The notes under the pieces were generated by a model, which ran no database searches, was not told the origin of the DNA, and was given only the letters and a program-made list of their open reading frames with translations. The position numbers were made by a program, and so were the translations under genes. A stretch of DNA of 64,000 nt. Source: Ottelia alismoides. Lineage: Eukaryota; Streptophyta; Magnoliopsida; Alismatales; Hydrocharitaceae. Positions 9,046 through 20,708 of this stretch are shown here, piece after piece (positions within the stretch are counted from its first letter, which is position 1; each line of letters opens with the position of its first letter). The DNA is taken from assembly GCA_037367405.1 (NCBI GenBank), contig JAZKJV010010745.1, positions 620,001 to 684,000 of the forward strand, given 5' to 3'.

Positions 9046-12000
9046 TATGAATACCAATAAATCTCCATTTCATCATCTTTATTCTACCATTTTAGCCTTA
9101 AAAACTTAGCTAATGCATGCAAATAATATTATTTTATACAAATTAACATTCATTATTTATTCCGTTCATTGTATATAAAATATTGTTTTTACTGCCAAAA
9201 TTGCAGAATAAAGAAAAGAAAAAAGAATAGAATGCCAAAGGTAATTTACGACCATAAACCCCAGAGACCTAGGCATGTTGATGACTGGGCCGACAAAGAA
9301 TAAATTTGGGGGAGATTAGTGCTAAATATCCAATAAAAATCCCATTCTTTTATTCTTTAATAAGTCCATTTTGGGACTTATTTTATTTTCTATTATTTAT
9401 ACCTCAAATAAAGAAACTTTGTACATATAAGTTGTAGAAAATATATAGAAAAATATAAAATTGATTTTACACAAAAATAATATATAGTGTACTTTTTATA
9501 CTCTAAATAAGAAGCCAAAACCCAAACTTTCCATACACATATCTTCTCCATATGAACTCAAAATGTACCAAACTCACTTTACTTGTATATAACTTTTAAT
9601 AAGCTATTTAATAAACTGACTCCATCCAATTTGGAGTTAAGATGCAAAAGTTACGTTTTGGACCTCTATTGTATAATATACCTGAAAAAAATATTTTTTT
9701 ATTCTTTATTATTTTTATAATTTTATAATTTTGTAAATATTGTTTATAAATATATATACATATTAGAATAGAATAAATCCTAAATAAAATACTAAAATAA
9801 AATAGTCTATATAAATACATACGCATCTGTCCACGCAACCAAGTACACTCCAAAATAGGATGACCACTAAAGTTGAACCTAGGTCTCACCGGGAATCTGA
9901 TGATCAAGCCTGACTTCGACGTGGGACACATGACTATATATATATCAATCTGGAACAGTTCAACCTGAGAACTTGCTTTCTCTCCCCCTCGCGCACCCAT
10001 TGTTCAGCTCGGGACTCAGGTCTCCTCCTCAACTCCTACACGCAGCTCCGGTTATATCATAAAATTATAATAAAAATATATTTATGAATATAAAAATAAC
10101 TTATAAATATATAAAATAAGTGCATAAAATAATAAAATAAAAATACAAAATAAAATAAAATACTCAAAACATAAGTAAATATACCTATAAATAAACTCTA
10201 AAAAGTAACTTACAATAAATTAACTCATAAAAATAAATAAAAAACATATTAAAATATTACATAAAATAATAACATTTCTTATTTTATAACTTAAAATTAA
10301 TTAATTCATTTATCATTTATTTTTGAATTTAAAATAATTTCAGGCTGCCTTTTTCTGGTTGGTCCATGTGGACCAACCAGGGGAAGTCAAGAGTTGACCT
10401 CGGTCAACTCTTCTCCCCAGGCGCTAGGTCTGTCAGACCTAGCTTTTGACACATCTTTTCCCTTTTTTCCCGATCGATGTAATCATCGATTTGGGTTGGT
10501 TTCTTCTTCATTTTTCTTCCTCGATCCTAGCCTTATCACGCGCCTTCGATTTCTTGGATCGAGGAGCTCTACAACGATTTAACAACCTCGTTCTTCCCAG
10601 CACGATACATATACCTGAGTTCTGCCATTATTTATTTTTGACTTTTGACCCACATTTTATCCTCCTTTTGCGATCGACGGCTTGAGGAAGGTGACAACTT
10701 CTTCGCCCAGCATATAGGTTGATCGATGAGGCGGAGTAGAGGCGTATTCCACCATCTCCAGTGGTGCTCCGCCTTGATGTCTTCATCTCCTTGGATCCGA
10801 CCAAGTGATGTTTCTTTTCTTTGCATTTTAGATAGATTATATGTGTAGCTTTTATTTCATGTAATTAGTTTAGTGTTTTATTCATCGTCGTAGCTTAAAT
10901 CCCCAATTCGTAAACACCCTCACATTCTTCCCATGTTGATCTCAATGCCCACTCCACTTCCGTCAACCAGATCTTTCGTGGATATGGATTTGGGTGTTCC
11001 GCCTCCACCGCCTCATCAGAGCACCTCTGCCCCGACCCATTTCATGCCCATTCTGCCCCCTAATGGGTCGAAGAAATTTGCCCTCGACCCAACCTTCTCT
11101 TGTGCATGTATAGGGAGTTTGAAGGCCAACATGAGGAGCTTTGGGATTTAGAGGAGGGTCCTAGGTCGCCTAAGCTTCTCGGACTCTTGGGACTCCCCTG
11201 ATGAGTCTCGAGGCTTTTTGAGACCTCCTGCAGACGAAGATCACCTTGGGGAACATTTTGAGCACCTGAGCAACCGTAGACGTGGTCGGTGCAGCTCAGA
11301 ATCAACGATCGAAGCTCGGGGAAGGTGACCTTCTTCCCTGTTCTTCCTGTGAAGTAGCAGCCGTCCGATTATGCCTTCGCTCCAGTTTTGATCGTGGTCG
11401 TTCGATCTCTAATCGCCTCGCCTGTTCGATCAAGCTCCATATCGGATCTCCACCATAGATCGACGAAGCGTCATTGCGCCTCCTGCACACGCCACGTGTA
11501 TAAGTGGGCACCTGCAAGCCGTTGGATCCGTGCTTTAAGGGGTAATTTACACTTTATGCCCCTGACTTTTGTAGCTTTATTATTTAGTTCTATAATTTAT
11601 TTTCGTAGTTTAAAACTTTTGGTAAATTTGCATTGGAACCCCCGTACTTTCTTGTATTCGCTTTTGGGTCCAATCTACGTCACCTCACCTGCAGTCTCAC
11701 ATGAGGTAGCAATTTTGCATTGAAGCCCCTATGACTTTTGTAATTTCACTTTAATATAGGAACATTAAATATTAGTTATATATTTCTGGTTGAATTGCAT
11801 TTTATTTCTTGTCTACATTTTTAATTACAAAATTGCCCTTGTAGTTCAACAACTTTTGTAGTTGTTCTCTAATTACTAAAAATACCATACATGCTCCAAA
11901 AATTCTCAAGAAATAGGATTAAATGCCTTCTAGCATCTATTTTCATTCTATATTTTTTTCGCATTTGGGCAACTTTAAATATTTATAAAAATAAAAAAGC

Positions 12001-12890
12001 ACAATTTTGTCCTTGTTTGGATTAAAAATTACTGAAAAATAGAAAAAACTTTTGAAAACTTCCCAAAAATATTTATTATTATTGTATTTTCTCACTTCAG
12101 ACAAAAAATAGAAAAAGAAAAACCATAAAAATTAAAATCTCCAAAACCCTTTATAAAAACGTAAAACTACCCAAAAATCCAAAAATATTTATTTATATCT
12201 CTGAATTCTCTTGTTATTATATATTATTTACTAAAAATAGTTTTAGAAAATTATGGCTTTATTTTCTATTTTTTATATCTCAAAATAATTCAGTCTATTT
12301 ATTTAATCCCTATTTTGGGATATTTTTAACTTTAAAAATATATAAAAATTAAGAAAAAAATCCCCTAAAATTATAAAAATTAGTAAAATATATGAAATCC
12401 AAAAATATTTTATTCTATAATTTTTATTTATTTATATTCGTATTTATAATTGTATTACCTTTTATTGTGTATATATAGTTTATATATTCCTATATTATAT
12501 ATTTTAAAAAAGAAATTAGGAAATCAGAAAATATAAAAAAGAAAATTAAAAATAGAAAATTAAAAACAACTAAAAAATATGAAAATTTTAAAATCCATTA
12601 AAAATAAAAAATAAAAAATCCATACATAAAAAAACACTTAGATGAGAGGAACATAAAAAGTTGGATTCATTTTCCTGATCTATCTACTTTGCTCCCTATG
12701 TTCGACACTCTACACATACTTACACCTATACACACATTTGTAGAGTTATAATAAATTTTAACTCCACATCTTATTTTTCGTTGCTTGATTTATATTGTGG
12801 GTTAATTGTGGATCAACTAGAGATTTTGTGAGCGGTCGCCTCAGTGACATTTTTGTCTTCGCTTCTCAGTGAGGATAATTATTATACCAT
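9046..12890 (+). mobile_element. Decayed LTR related to element 2
   Basis: Starting near 9046-9065 (ATCTCCATTTCATC) the sequence follows the element 2 LTR: the same opening, the TTAAAAAC...GCAAATGCATG block, the GGGGGAGAT block, the AT-rich stretch, the GC-rich middle, the CCGTTGGATCC motif and GGGGTAATTT block near 11519-11547, the AT-rich tail, and GTGTTCGAC/GGGTTAATTG near the end. Divergence is much higher than between the element 2 LTRs. No primer site is recognisable after about 12890, so this may be a solo or 3' LTR. Both ends are approximate. Confidence 0.7.
10355..10443. repeat. Three consecutive perfect palindromes
   Basis: CTGGTTGGTCCA (10355-10366) pairs with 10369-10380; AGAGTTGACC (10390-10399) pairs with 10402-10411; GCTAGGTCTG (10423-10432) pairs with 10434-10443. 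All three are perfect with loops of 2, 2 and 1 base. The equivalent part of the element 2 LTR has only fragments of them (around 18063-18160). Confidence 0.9.
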
Positions 12891-14312
12891 CGTAAAATAT
12901 CTGTTTTCAAATACCAATTCCTACATCTTAAAAAATGAAGGTAAATGATTTTAGACCTCGTTATGTGTGTGAAAATGCAATGATCTTGGAATGCACGTAG
13001 TTCAATAAAACATTGCAAACTCAAAATTCACCAATTCACACAGTGAAGGACGTGAAAGTTCAACCGGTTATCTTTTCAATTTTAAATTGGTGATAAAATA
13101 ATCTTTGAATACGTTGCACACATGTGTGTCGCCCTGGTGCCCATATGTGGTTCTACTACCCCTCAACTAAAGGTGTGATCTGCCCGGGCATTCCGGTCAA
13201 AGCACACTCCTAAAGGAGATAGTAGATGGATGGACCAAAAATAACGATTATGGCCAGAGGTGAGCGCTTGCCGCTCTCAAATCTGTAACAGGTCGGATCT
13301 GGAGACTTAGGACGCAAGTCTGAGGTTTTGGACTCTAACCTTAAGGCTACATACTTACCCACTCAAAGTCTGGAGGTATGTATATATGCACAAGGATGGA
13401 GTTGCTCTCCCATAATCAACGACGTTCAATTTTTATTCTAACTTTAATTAGTCAACAATGTTTAGCAATCCCCTTATTTTAAATTGATTCGCTTTGATTT
13501 TTAATGGAGATCAATATACTTCAACACATGGATTCCAATTTCCTTTAAATCTTAGATGAGTGAAAATCAAGGGAGAATTGAAAAAGTCGTGCAGCGGGAA
13601 ACACGATGATGAATGCAGAGTTAGAGATACTTACAATGCTTCCTCGGAATCTCCATGCAAGATGCTAAACAAAATTTAAAATTTCCTAACAAATATGTCT
13701 AATGCATGCACGTGAAACCAAACCTAGAATATAATTTTCTATTAGAGAGTGATAGAACATATTAATTTGGCTAAGTGAAATCCGATCTGGTGCATCTACT
13801 AACGTGAGAGTGTGGATCTAGTCCTACGAGCACAAAAATAAACCTACTAGCTCTAATAGCCACAATGCATTCCTAGGACTACGTCAATAACCACAAATAA
13901 TAGGGCCTATAGGCTGAGTGTCTAGTCCGGGTACAAGCACGAGTCTTCAAATAAAGATAAATGGAAATAGACAGTTATTGAAAATTAATTAAAAAAATGA
14001 ATGAAGAAAACACTCTCTTCAAAAAATAGAAATAATTTTATGGGTGCCTCCTCAACATGCTTAGTCCATAGAATCGCCCGCCTCTGGTTGCTCCGAGTTG
14101 CTTCGGCCTCTGAGAAAGTCGCTCTAAGTCACCAGTTGTCTCGTACGAAAAATTAGAGAAATAAATGTTAGAGAGTTATTTACAAGGATATATACAAAAA
14201 TAAAGTAATTAAAAATGCTAAGAAATAAATACAAGAAGATCGGAGGTCAGACTACCCAGAGAAGAAAAACCTTAAATTTAAACTATTTAAAAATTAATCC
14301 TAAATTGTAGAC
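12891..14312. other. Non-coding repeat DNA, probable internal part of a decayed minus-strand element
   Basis: No coding frame of note. It ends at a decayed tRNA-Asp primer site (14313-14329), so its right part should be the leader of a minus-strand element resembling element 1. A motif resembling the polypurine units (ACTTAGGACGC at about 13304) is present but lacks the G-run. Confidence 0.4.
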
Positions 14313-14329
14313 CCCCGGCAACAACACCA
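14313..14329 (-). promoter_or_regulatory. Decayed tRNA-Asp primer binding site
   Basis: Plus strand CCCCGGCAACAACACCA, two substitutions from the intact complement. Both are G-to-A at former CpG positions, as expected from methylation-driven decay. The two-base spacer TT before the LTR start (14332) matches element 1. Confidence 0.65.
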
Positions 14330-14331
14330 TT

Positions 14332-16770
14332 TGACAAATTGAAGAACCACCCTTTTATAATTAACGATAACTAATTATGTTGATTGTTGTTGTAGTCGAG
14401 CAATGTAAGAACCGTAAAAAATAACCACGATGAGAGAATAATATGGAAAATTAACCCTCAATGCGATCAAGTCATTTATTTTACTTGGGTAAGCCCGAAG
14501 GTCAAACTCAGAAAGGTAATATGGGGGTTCAGAATTAATCCAAATAATTTAGAAATTAGTTTGTCAAAAGAGATGAATATTTTTGGTACTTTATTTTTCA
14601 GATTTTTATGGGTTTTGAATTAAAAGACGTAATTAATTAATAAAGGAAAGAAATATAGTGCATGTATTTTCAAAATAATTTTTAATATAATAAATAATGC
14701 TTTGTTATGTGGGACAAGAAATAAATAAATAAATTCATTTTTGTGATTTTTAACTGATGAATGAATGATGTAAGATGCATGCAAGGATAAATGCATGTAC
14801 AAAAAGCAATCAAGAGATCAAGCCAAGTCAATCTAAGTTAGCGAGCCCTCCTATTTATTTAATCTCATAAATAATTAGAGAATTAATGTCACTTGAATGC
14901 ATAGATGAATTCCCCAAGTGGTCATAAATTATTGAGTAAAAATAAATCAAGGAATAAAAGTAAATGTGCTCAATATAAGGAATAATCTCCTTAATTTAAT
15001 TGATGTTAAAAAATATCTCAAACTAATTGTTTCTCTTTTCTAAATAACAGACAATGATAAAAAATTTAAAACGACACCAAGAACATAAAATTCCGATACC
15101 AAAAGTGCAAGATACTCTCAAATGAAGATTCATGGGCTTAATTGTAATATAAATAAATAAATGCCTCACAAGTATATCCTTCTGAGGGATTTCATTGTGA
15201 TTTCCGAGATCCTTCTGATCTTTTATGCTATTTACACTAAGCAGGGGTATCTTTGTAATTTTTGAAAAGCTGAAGTGCTCGGATGCAATTTTCCTGGGTC
15301 ACACCACATCGCATGTGACCAAGGATTCTTTGCGATTCTAGAAGATGTGGGGGCGCTAGTGTAAATAAACCAAACTGCACGTGCGTATCGCATGCATACG
15401 GCTCAGTCAACAGAAGCTTCGACGCGATCCTCCACACATCCACTGCTTGAGCTTTAGAAGCGTCCGAGGCTTGAGGTTCTGACATAGGGTCGGGGACGAT
15501 CTGAATCCTCTAATTGAAGCTCGATCTGATGGCCAGAATTTTGGCTTAAATCGAAGGCGGTGATTGCTTGAGTTCTTGATCAGATGATGGTTGTGGCTCT
15601 GCCTGGGACGACTCTTTCGAGGTTGGCGAGCGGCAAGGCAGGTGGCGGGCGGAGCTTAGAGGCACGCTCCACTGAAGCGAGGGCGAAGCAATGCAGTGGT
15701 GAAGCCCAAGGGGCAAATGTGACGATGATGTGAAGGTTGCACAAGAAATAAGGCGAAGTAGGAGGGGCCTATTGTGAAGACTAAGAGGTCGTATAAGAGG
15801 AAGGACGAGGATCGTAAGGGGGGAGGTGTCGCATGGAGGTGTGGAGGAGCAGAGGCTTTACTCTGATGATCGCTTCAGTTGTGCGAGGGTAGCGAAGCTC
15901 GACTATGACCGGGAAGGTGCAACAACACGGTTGATGTCCACCGTGGATCATGCTTGCATGGCTTCTTTACTTATAAGACATAGGCTCCTGTCACACACCC
16001 AGGGTCTTCGGCTCGCTCTCTGTTCTCTCTATTGAGTCGATAATGGTGATGATTCATCTTGTGATTGGGATTGAGGGTTGAGGTTTAATCATCGCTGGGG
16101 ATGTTGGTGATAGTTTCAGTTAGGGTCGAACAACGAAGGGGATTAAGTTAGTTGCAATTAACAAGTTAAGAGAGGATAAGGTGATGTAAATAGAATGGGT
16201 CGTCGGGCCGGTTGGGATTGAGGCGATGGATCTCTGGTCGTTAGAGGTGATAAGGGGGATAGAGTTAGTTATTCGAGATCGAATATGGGGATAATGGAGG
16301 TTTGAAGAGGAGGTAGAGGGTTATTGGGGATGATCGGCGAGGAGGGAGGAGTGACGACGAAGGATGGAGGTACGATGCAGAGGAGGCTAGAGGTAGGAGA
16401 AAGTCACATGCCAAGCACGTGATGAGGCTGATGTGTATCACATGCTTTCCATGTGATGAGAAAAGATGTAGGCGGGGGTAGGTTAGGGCCATTAGATCTG
16501 GGTTTGATCCAATGACCAAGATCGGGTGACACTAGTGGACAAAAACGGTTGACCAGAAGAAGGGTGGGTTTGACCACTGGTGAGGTGGCAATGAGGTGGC
16601 TCCAGTGAATGCATGCCACATGGCATGGCCGTTGACCATGACCTTGACCAAGCTTTGACCAATGCAGAAAATGTAGTAATAGAAAAAATAATAAAAAATG
16701 GGCTTGGATGCAAAAGTGCATAAAATAAAAAAATATAGATCTAAATTCACTCATAATGTTCATGAAGGAT
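14332..16770 (-). mobile_element. Decayed element-1-like LTR, first part (split by element 2)
   Basis: It begins TGACAAATTG right after the decayed primer site and follows the layout of the element 1 LTR: an AT-rich start with AAGGTCAAACTCAGAAAGG where element 1 has its CCAAGGTCGAACACAGGG block, then a GC-rich middle. Element 2 entered at AGGAT (16766-16770), and the LTR resumes at 31119. Removing element 2 gives an LTR of about 3.3 kb. Confidence 0.6.
16766..16770. repeat. Target site duplication of element 2 (left)
   Basis: AGGAT directly before TGATGAATC. An identical AGGAT follows the right LTR at 31114-31118. Confidence 0.95.
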
Positions 16771-18130
16771 TGATGAATCTCCATTTCATCACCTTTATTC
16801 TATCATTTTGGCCTTAAAAACCCCAGCAAATGCATGTAAATAGCATCAATCTGTACATAGAAGCATTCATTATTCAATGTATTAATTGTATATAAAATAA
16901 GGTTTTTTATGCCAAAATTATAGAATAAAGAGAAGAAAAGAAAAAGGAATAAAATATTGCAAATATTTTATGACCCTAACCCCGAGACCAAGGCCAGCAT
17001 GGAATTGGTCGACAAGGAATAAAGTAGGGGGAGATAAGGGCAGTATACAATAAATACCTCATTTATTCATTCATTCATTTATGCATTTTTGGCACCTATT
17101 TTGTACATAATTATTTATTCATCAAATAAAGAAACTTTGTTCATAAAAGTTGTAGATAATAATGTAAATAAAAATACAAAATTGAGTTTGTGTAAAAATA
17201 ATACACAGTGTACATTTTATACCCATAATAAAAAGCCAAAATCTCAACTTCACAGACCCACATCTTGCAAATAAAAACTCCAAATCACCCAAACTCACCT
17301 TTAATTGTATATAGCATTTCATAAACTATTTTATAAAATTGGTTTCATAATTTTTGGAGTCCATCTGTGGAAGTTAGTTTTTTGGCCCTTCTTGTGCATA
17401 ATACCTGATTAAAATATTCATTTTATTCAATATTCATTATTTTTATAAATTCATATTTTTAGAATTTTGTAGATAATGTATATAATTCATGTACATATTG
17501 ACATTAGAATAAAACCAAAAATAATTTGTAAAATAAAATAAGTCTATGTAATATATAGACAAAATACCTATGTGAAGTATGTACATAAATAAAAAGGGGA
17601 AAACATTCTTTAAGTATTTTATTCTTTCATATTTTTATGTACATATTAAATATAATTCATTAAAAATACAAATCAAAAATAAAAAAACCAAGAAAATACA
17701 TCAAATAAATAAAGTATATACATTATATAGGTAAAATACCTATAAGTATACCTACTTATATATGCACCTATTTATTTAAATATGTAAATAAACTCATAAA
17801 AATTAAACAAAAATATATCTACATCACAAAAATAAGTTATAAATTTATAAAATAAGAAAATAAAATAATAAAATAAAAATACACAAAATAAAAATAAATA
17901 CTTATAAATATACTTATAAATACATTATTAAAATAAACTCATAAAAAATACATTAAAAAAATAAATAAAAATCATAAATAAATACTACATTAATTAATAA
18001 ACATTTTTATTTTATAAGCAAAAATTAATTAATTCATTTACTATGTCTAATAATTGAGTCAAATTCGGGCTGACACGGACCAATCACAGCCCTGCCAATG
18101 TTGACCGCAGTCAACTGTCCCCTCAGCTGC

Positions 18131-18548
18131 AGCCCGTCAAATCTGTTCAGACATGGCGTTTTCTCCAAATTTTTCCAATCGACCCATCGCTCCAATGACA
18201 TCGGTCCCTTCACGGAAATTACTCCCAAAACAACCCTTATACACGCCCATAGCTTGTTTCCCTTGTATATAGCTTGGATTTCTTATTTTTGGCCGGTCAA
18301 TAAGGGCTCTCCATTATGTTCAAAAATAAATCAGCCTCCAGCCCGTCAGATCTGTCAGACCCCCCATCTTCTCCCATTTTTCCCGGGTGCCCCGTCCATC
18401 AATCGCCTTTGCTTCCTTCACAAGAAATGCTCATGGTACATTGTACATACACGCCCCCATGTTAGATCTAATGTATATATCACTGATTCCTTATTATTTA
18501 CCAGTCAATAAGGGCACATACACATGTTTATAAATAAGTTCCCCCTCC
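18131..18548 (+). repeat. 209-bp tandem duplication in U3 of element 2
   Basis: AGCCCGTCA(A/G)ATCTG at 18131 recurs at 18340, and GTCAATAAGGG at about 18295 recurs at about 18504. The second unit ends at the TATA box. The same duplication is present in the 3' LTR (from 28552), so it predates this insertion. Duplicated upstream modules are common enhancers in LTR promoters. Confidence 0.7.
18529..18536 (+). promoter_or_regulatory. TATA box, element 2 5' LTR
   Basis: TATAAATA immediately upstream of a pyrimidine-rich stretch and the GC-rich island, the best core-promoter candidate of this LTR. The same box is at 28950-28957 in the 3' LTR. Confidence 0.6.
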
Positions 18549-19655
18549 TCCTTGGCCGAATTTGGCCAACTTACTTCCCCCAAAACACCTTGAATCCGGT
18601 TCTAGATGAGCCCTTGTGACAGGAGGAGCTCCATAGCACCGCGAATCGGCCGGAGGAGGAAGAAATTTTGTCGCGGTGGCGCTCCGACGGCCACCCTGCT
18701 CCCTGGCGGCCCCCAGGTATAAGAGCTGCGTTTTTATATTTCTAGGTAGATTTTGATTCTAGCATTTTAGTCCTGCAATTAGTTTTAGGTTTCGTTTATT
18801 AGTTTAGCGTAGTTTAGGCGATTCGTAGTTCGCCGGAGCTTTGCTCCGGCGAGCTTTTCACAGTGCCCTCGCCGTGTTCCGACCACCTTTTCACCTCCAT
18901 TTCTATACCCCTTCATTTCCCTACGCCCCAGGCACCTCCGTTCACCCAGATCTCCACCAGATCTGGAGATCAGATCTCCTCTTCCGCCTCTCGCCGGAGG
19001 TCACCGCCCCGCACCCCCTTTCGCTCATTTAGACCCAAATAAGGCCCCCAGCCCTTTGTTTTTGTGCGCTGAGCTTTCTTGCAGGTGCTGGAGGCCAAAG
19101 GACTCTCGTTGGGGTCGATTCGATTCTTCTGCAGGTACCTGGAGCTCGCCATCTTCATCGACCTCGCTGGACCGTTCCGGTGAGCCTCCGGCTCCCCTGA
19201 GTGCTCCAGTCGACAGAGTCGAGCCCCAGGAAGCTATTTGGACCATCAGATACCCGAGGGAGCGCCGGACGAGAGAGCAGCACCGGATCGAAGGTCGGGG
19301 AAGGGGGAGTTCCTCCCTGTTCTTCGTGCCTTCGCCTTCACCGTCCGATCGTGGTCCCAGCCCAGTTCAGATCCCAGCCGTTGGATGGAGCTCTGCATTC
19401 ACCGTCAGATCACGCGGCTGATCTAATCTCAGCCCTCCATCAACGAAGCGTCATCGGGCTAGGAGGTGGCGACGCGTGTCAAGTGGAGAAGGCTAAACCG
19501 TTGGATCGCGCGCCTTGTGGGGGTAATTTGCATATCCTGCCCCTGCTTTTTTGTATTTATTATTTAATTCTGTAAATATTTCTGCACGTTATAAAATAAT
19601 TGTATATTTTGCAGTAGGACCCCGGAGTTTCTTGAAATTACATTTAGGTCCTTCT

Positions 19656-19685
19656 GCGCCTCACGTGCAGTCCCACGTGAGGCGC
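19656..19685. repeat. Perfect 12-bp inverted repeat with two G-boxes
   Basis: GCGCCTCACGTG (19656-19667) pairs perfectly with CACGTGAGGCGC (19674-19685) around a 6-base loop. Both arms contain the CACGTG core. The 3' LTR has it unchanged at 30078-30107. Weaker inverted repeats of related sequence sit at the matching place in element 1 and the two decayed LTRs. Confidence 0.9.
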
Positions 19686-20691
19686 GTGAAAATTGCATGT
19701 AACCCCTGGCGATTTTTGAATATTGTGAAATAGTTCTAAAAGTTTAAATAAATGTTTATTTCTATTGGAATTTTTGCACTGTTGCCCCTGTAATTTATTA
19801 TATTTGCAAAAATACCCCTGCTAGGCTGTTTGAATTTTGTTGCTTTTATCTATTTATTAAAAATACCTAGATGGCTTCTAAAAATCCACAAAAATTAGGA
19901 AAGGTGCTCCATGCCATGCTTGTTCACGCCTATATTTTATTTCGCATTTTTTTGCATTTTTCCTAATTATTAAAAATGAAATAGAAGCCATTTTTGCACT
20001 GTCTAAATTAGAAAATACAAAAAATTAGAAAAATATTTTTGAAAAATTCTAAAAAAAATTATATATGGTATATTTATACATATATTGAGTCCAGAAATTG
20101 AAAAACCCTAAAAATATGAAAAAGAAAAATAAAAAAAATCAGAAAGCTCCAAAATCTAACAAAAATTAGAAAAATATTAAAAAGCAAAAAAAAATATATC
20201 TATATATATTTTAAGCATTTATATCTATATATATCTATATACTATATTACTCCTCTCTCTCTCTCTTCTTATATATATATCTCTTTATACATATCTTTAT
20301 ATATATATTTATTTATATAACTAAAAATATAAAAAGAAAATATAAAATATAAAAACAACATAAAAATTATAAAAACAAAAATATAAAAAAATATATATAA
20401 AATCCAAAACCCACAGAAACAATAAATGGACATGAACAATGGATTGAATAAATGATACATCACATACATTCCCTTTGCCTCCCAGTGTTCGACCTCTACC
20501 TGTACTTACACCTATACACATTTACATGTAGAGTTATAATAAATTTTAACTCCACATTTTTGGATATTCATTGCATATATTTATTGTGGGTTAATTGTTG
20601 ATCGATCTGGGGATCTTTAAGTGGTCAATTCAGCGACTTGATTTCTTACCTCGTGAGATATCTAGACCCTTGATTTTCCCCAGTCATCAAA

Positions 20692-20708
20692 TGGCGCCGT
20701 TGCCGGGG
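20692..20708 (+). promoter_or_regulatory. Primer binding site, tRNA-Asp type (element 2)
   Basis: TGGCGCCGTTGCCGGGG, complementary to the 3' end of plant tRNA-Asp, begins two bases after the LTR end. It differs at one position from the site in element 1 (GCC versus GTC). Confidence 0.9.

Larger units (their letters stand above)
16771..20689 (+). mobile_element. Element 2, 5' LTR
   Basis: Bounded by TGATGAATC and AGTCATCA. In order it holds an AT-rich 5' part, a 209-bp tandem duplication (18131-18548) ending at a TATA box, a GC-rich island (about 18540-19540), a CACGTG-containing hairpin (19656-19685) and an AT-rich tail. A 10-bp perfect stem TCGCCGGAGC/GCTCCGGCGA lies at 18830-18852. The plus frames 18098-18511 and 19201-19575 have no domains and are taken as chance frames. 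Confidence 0.92.
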
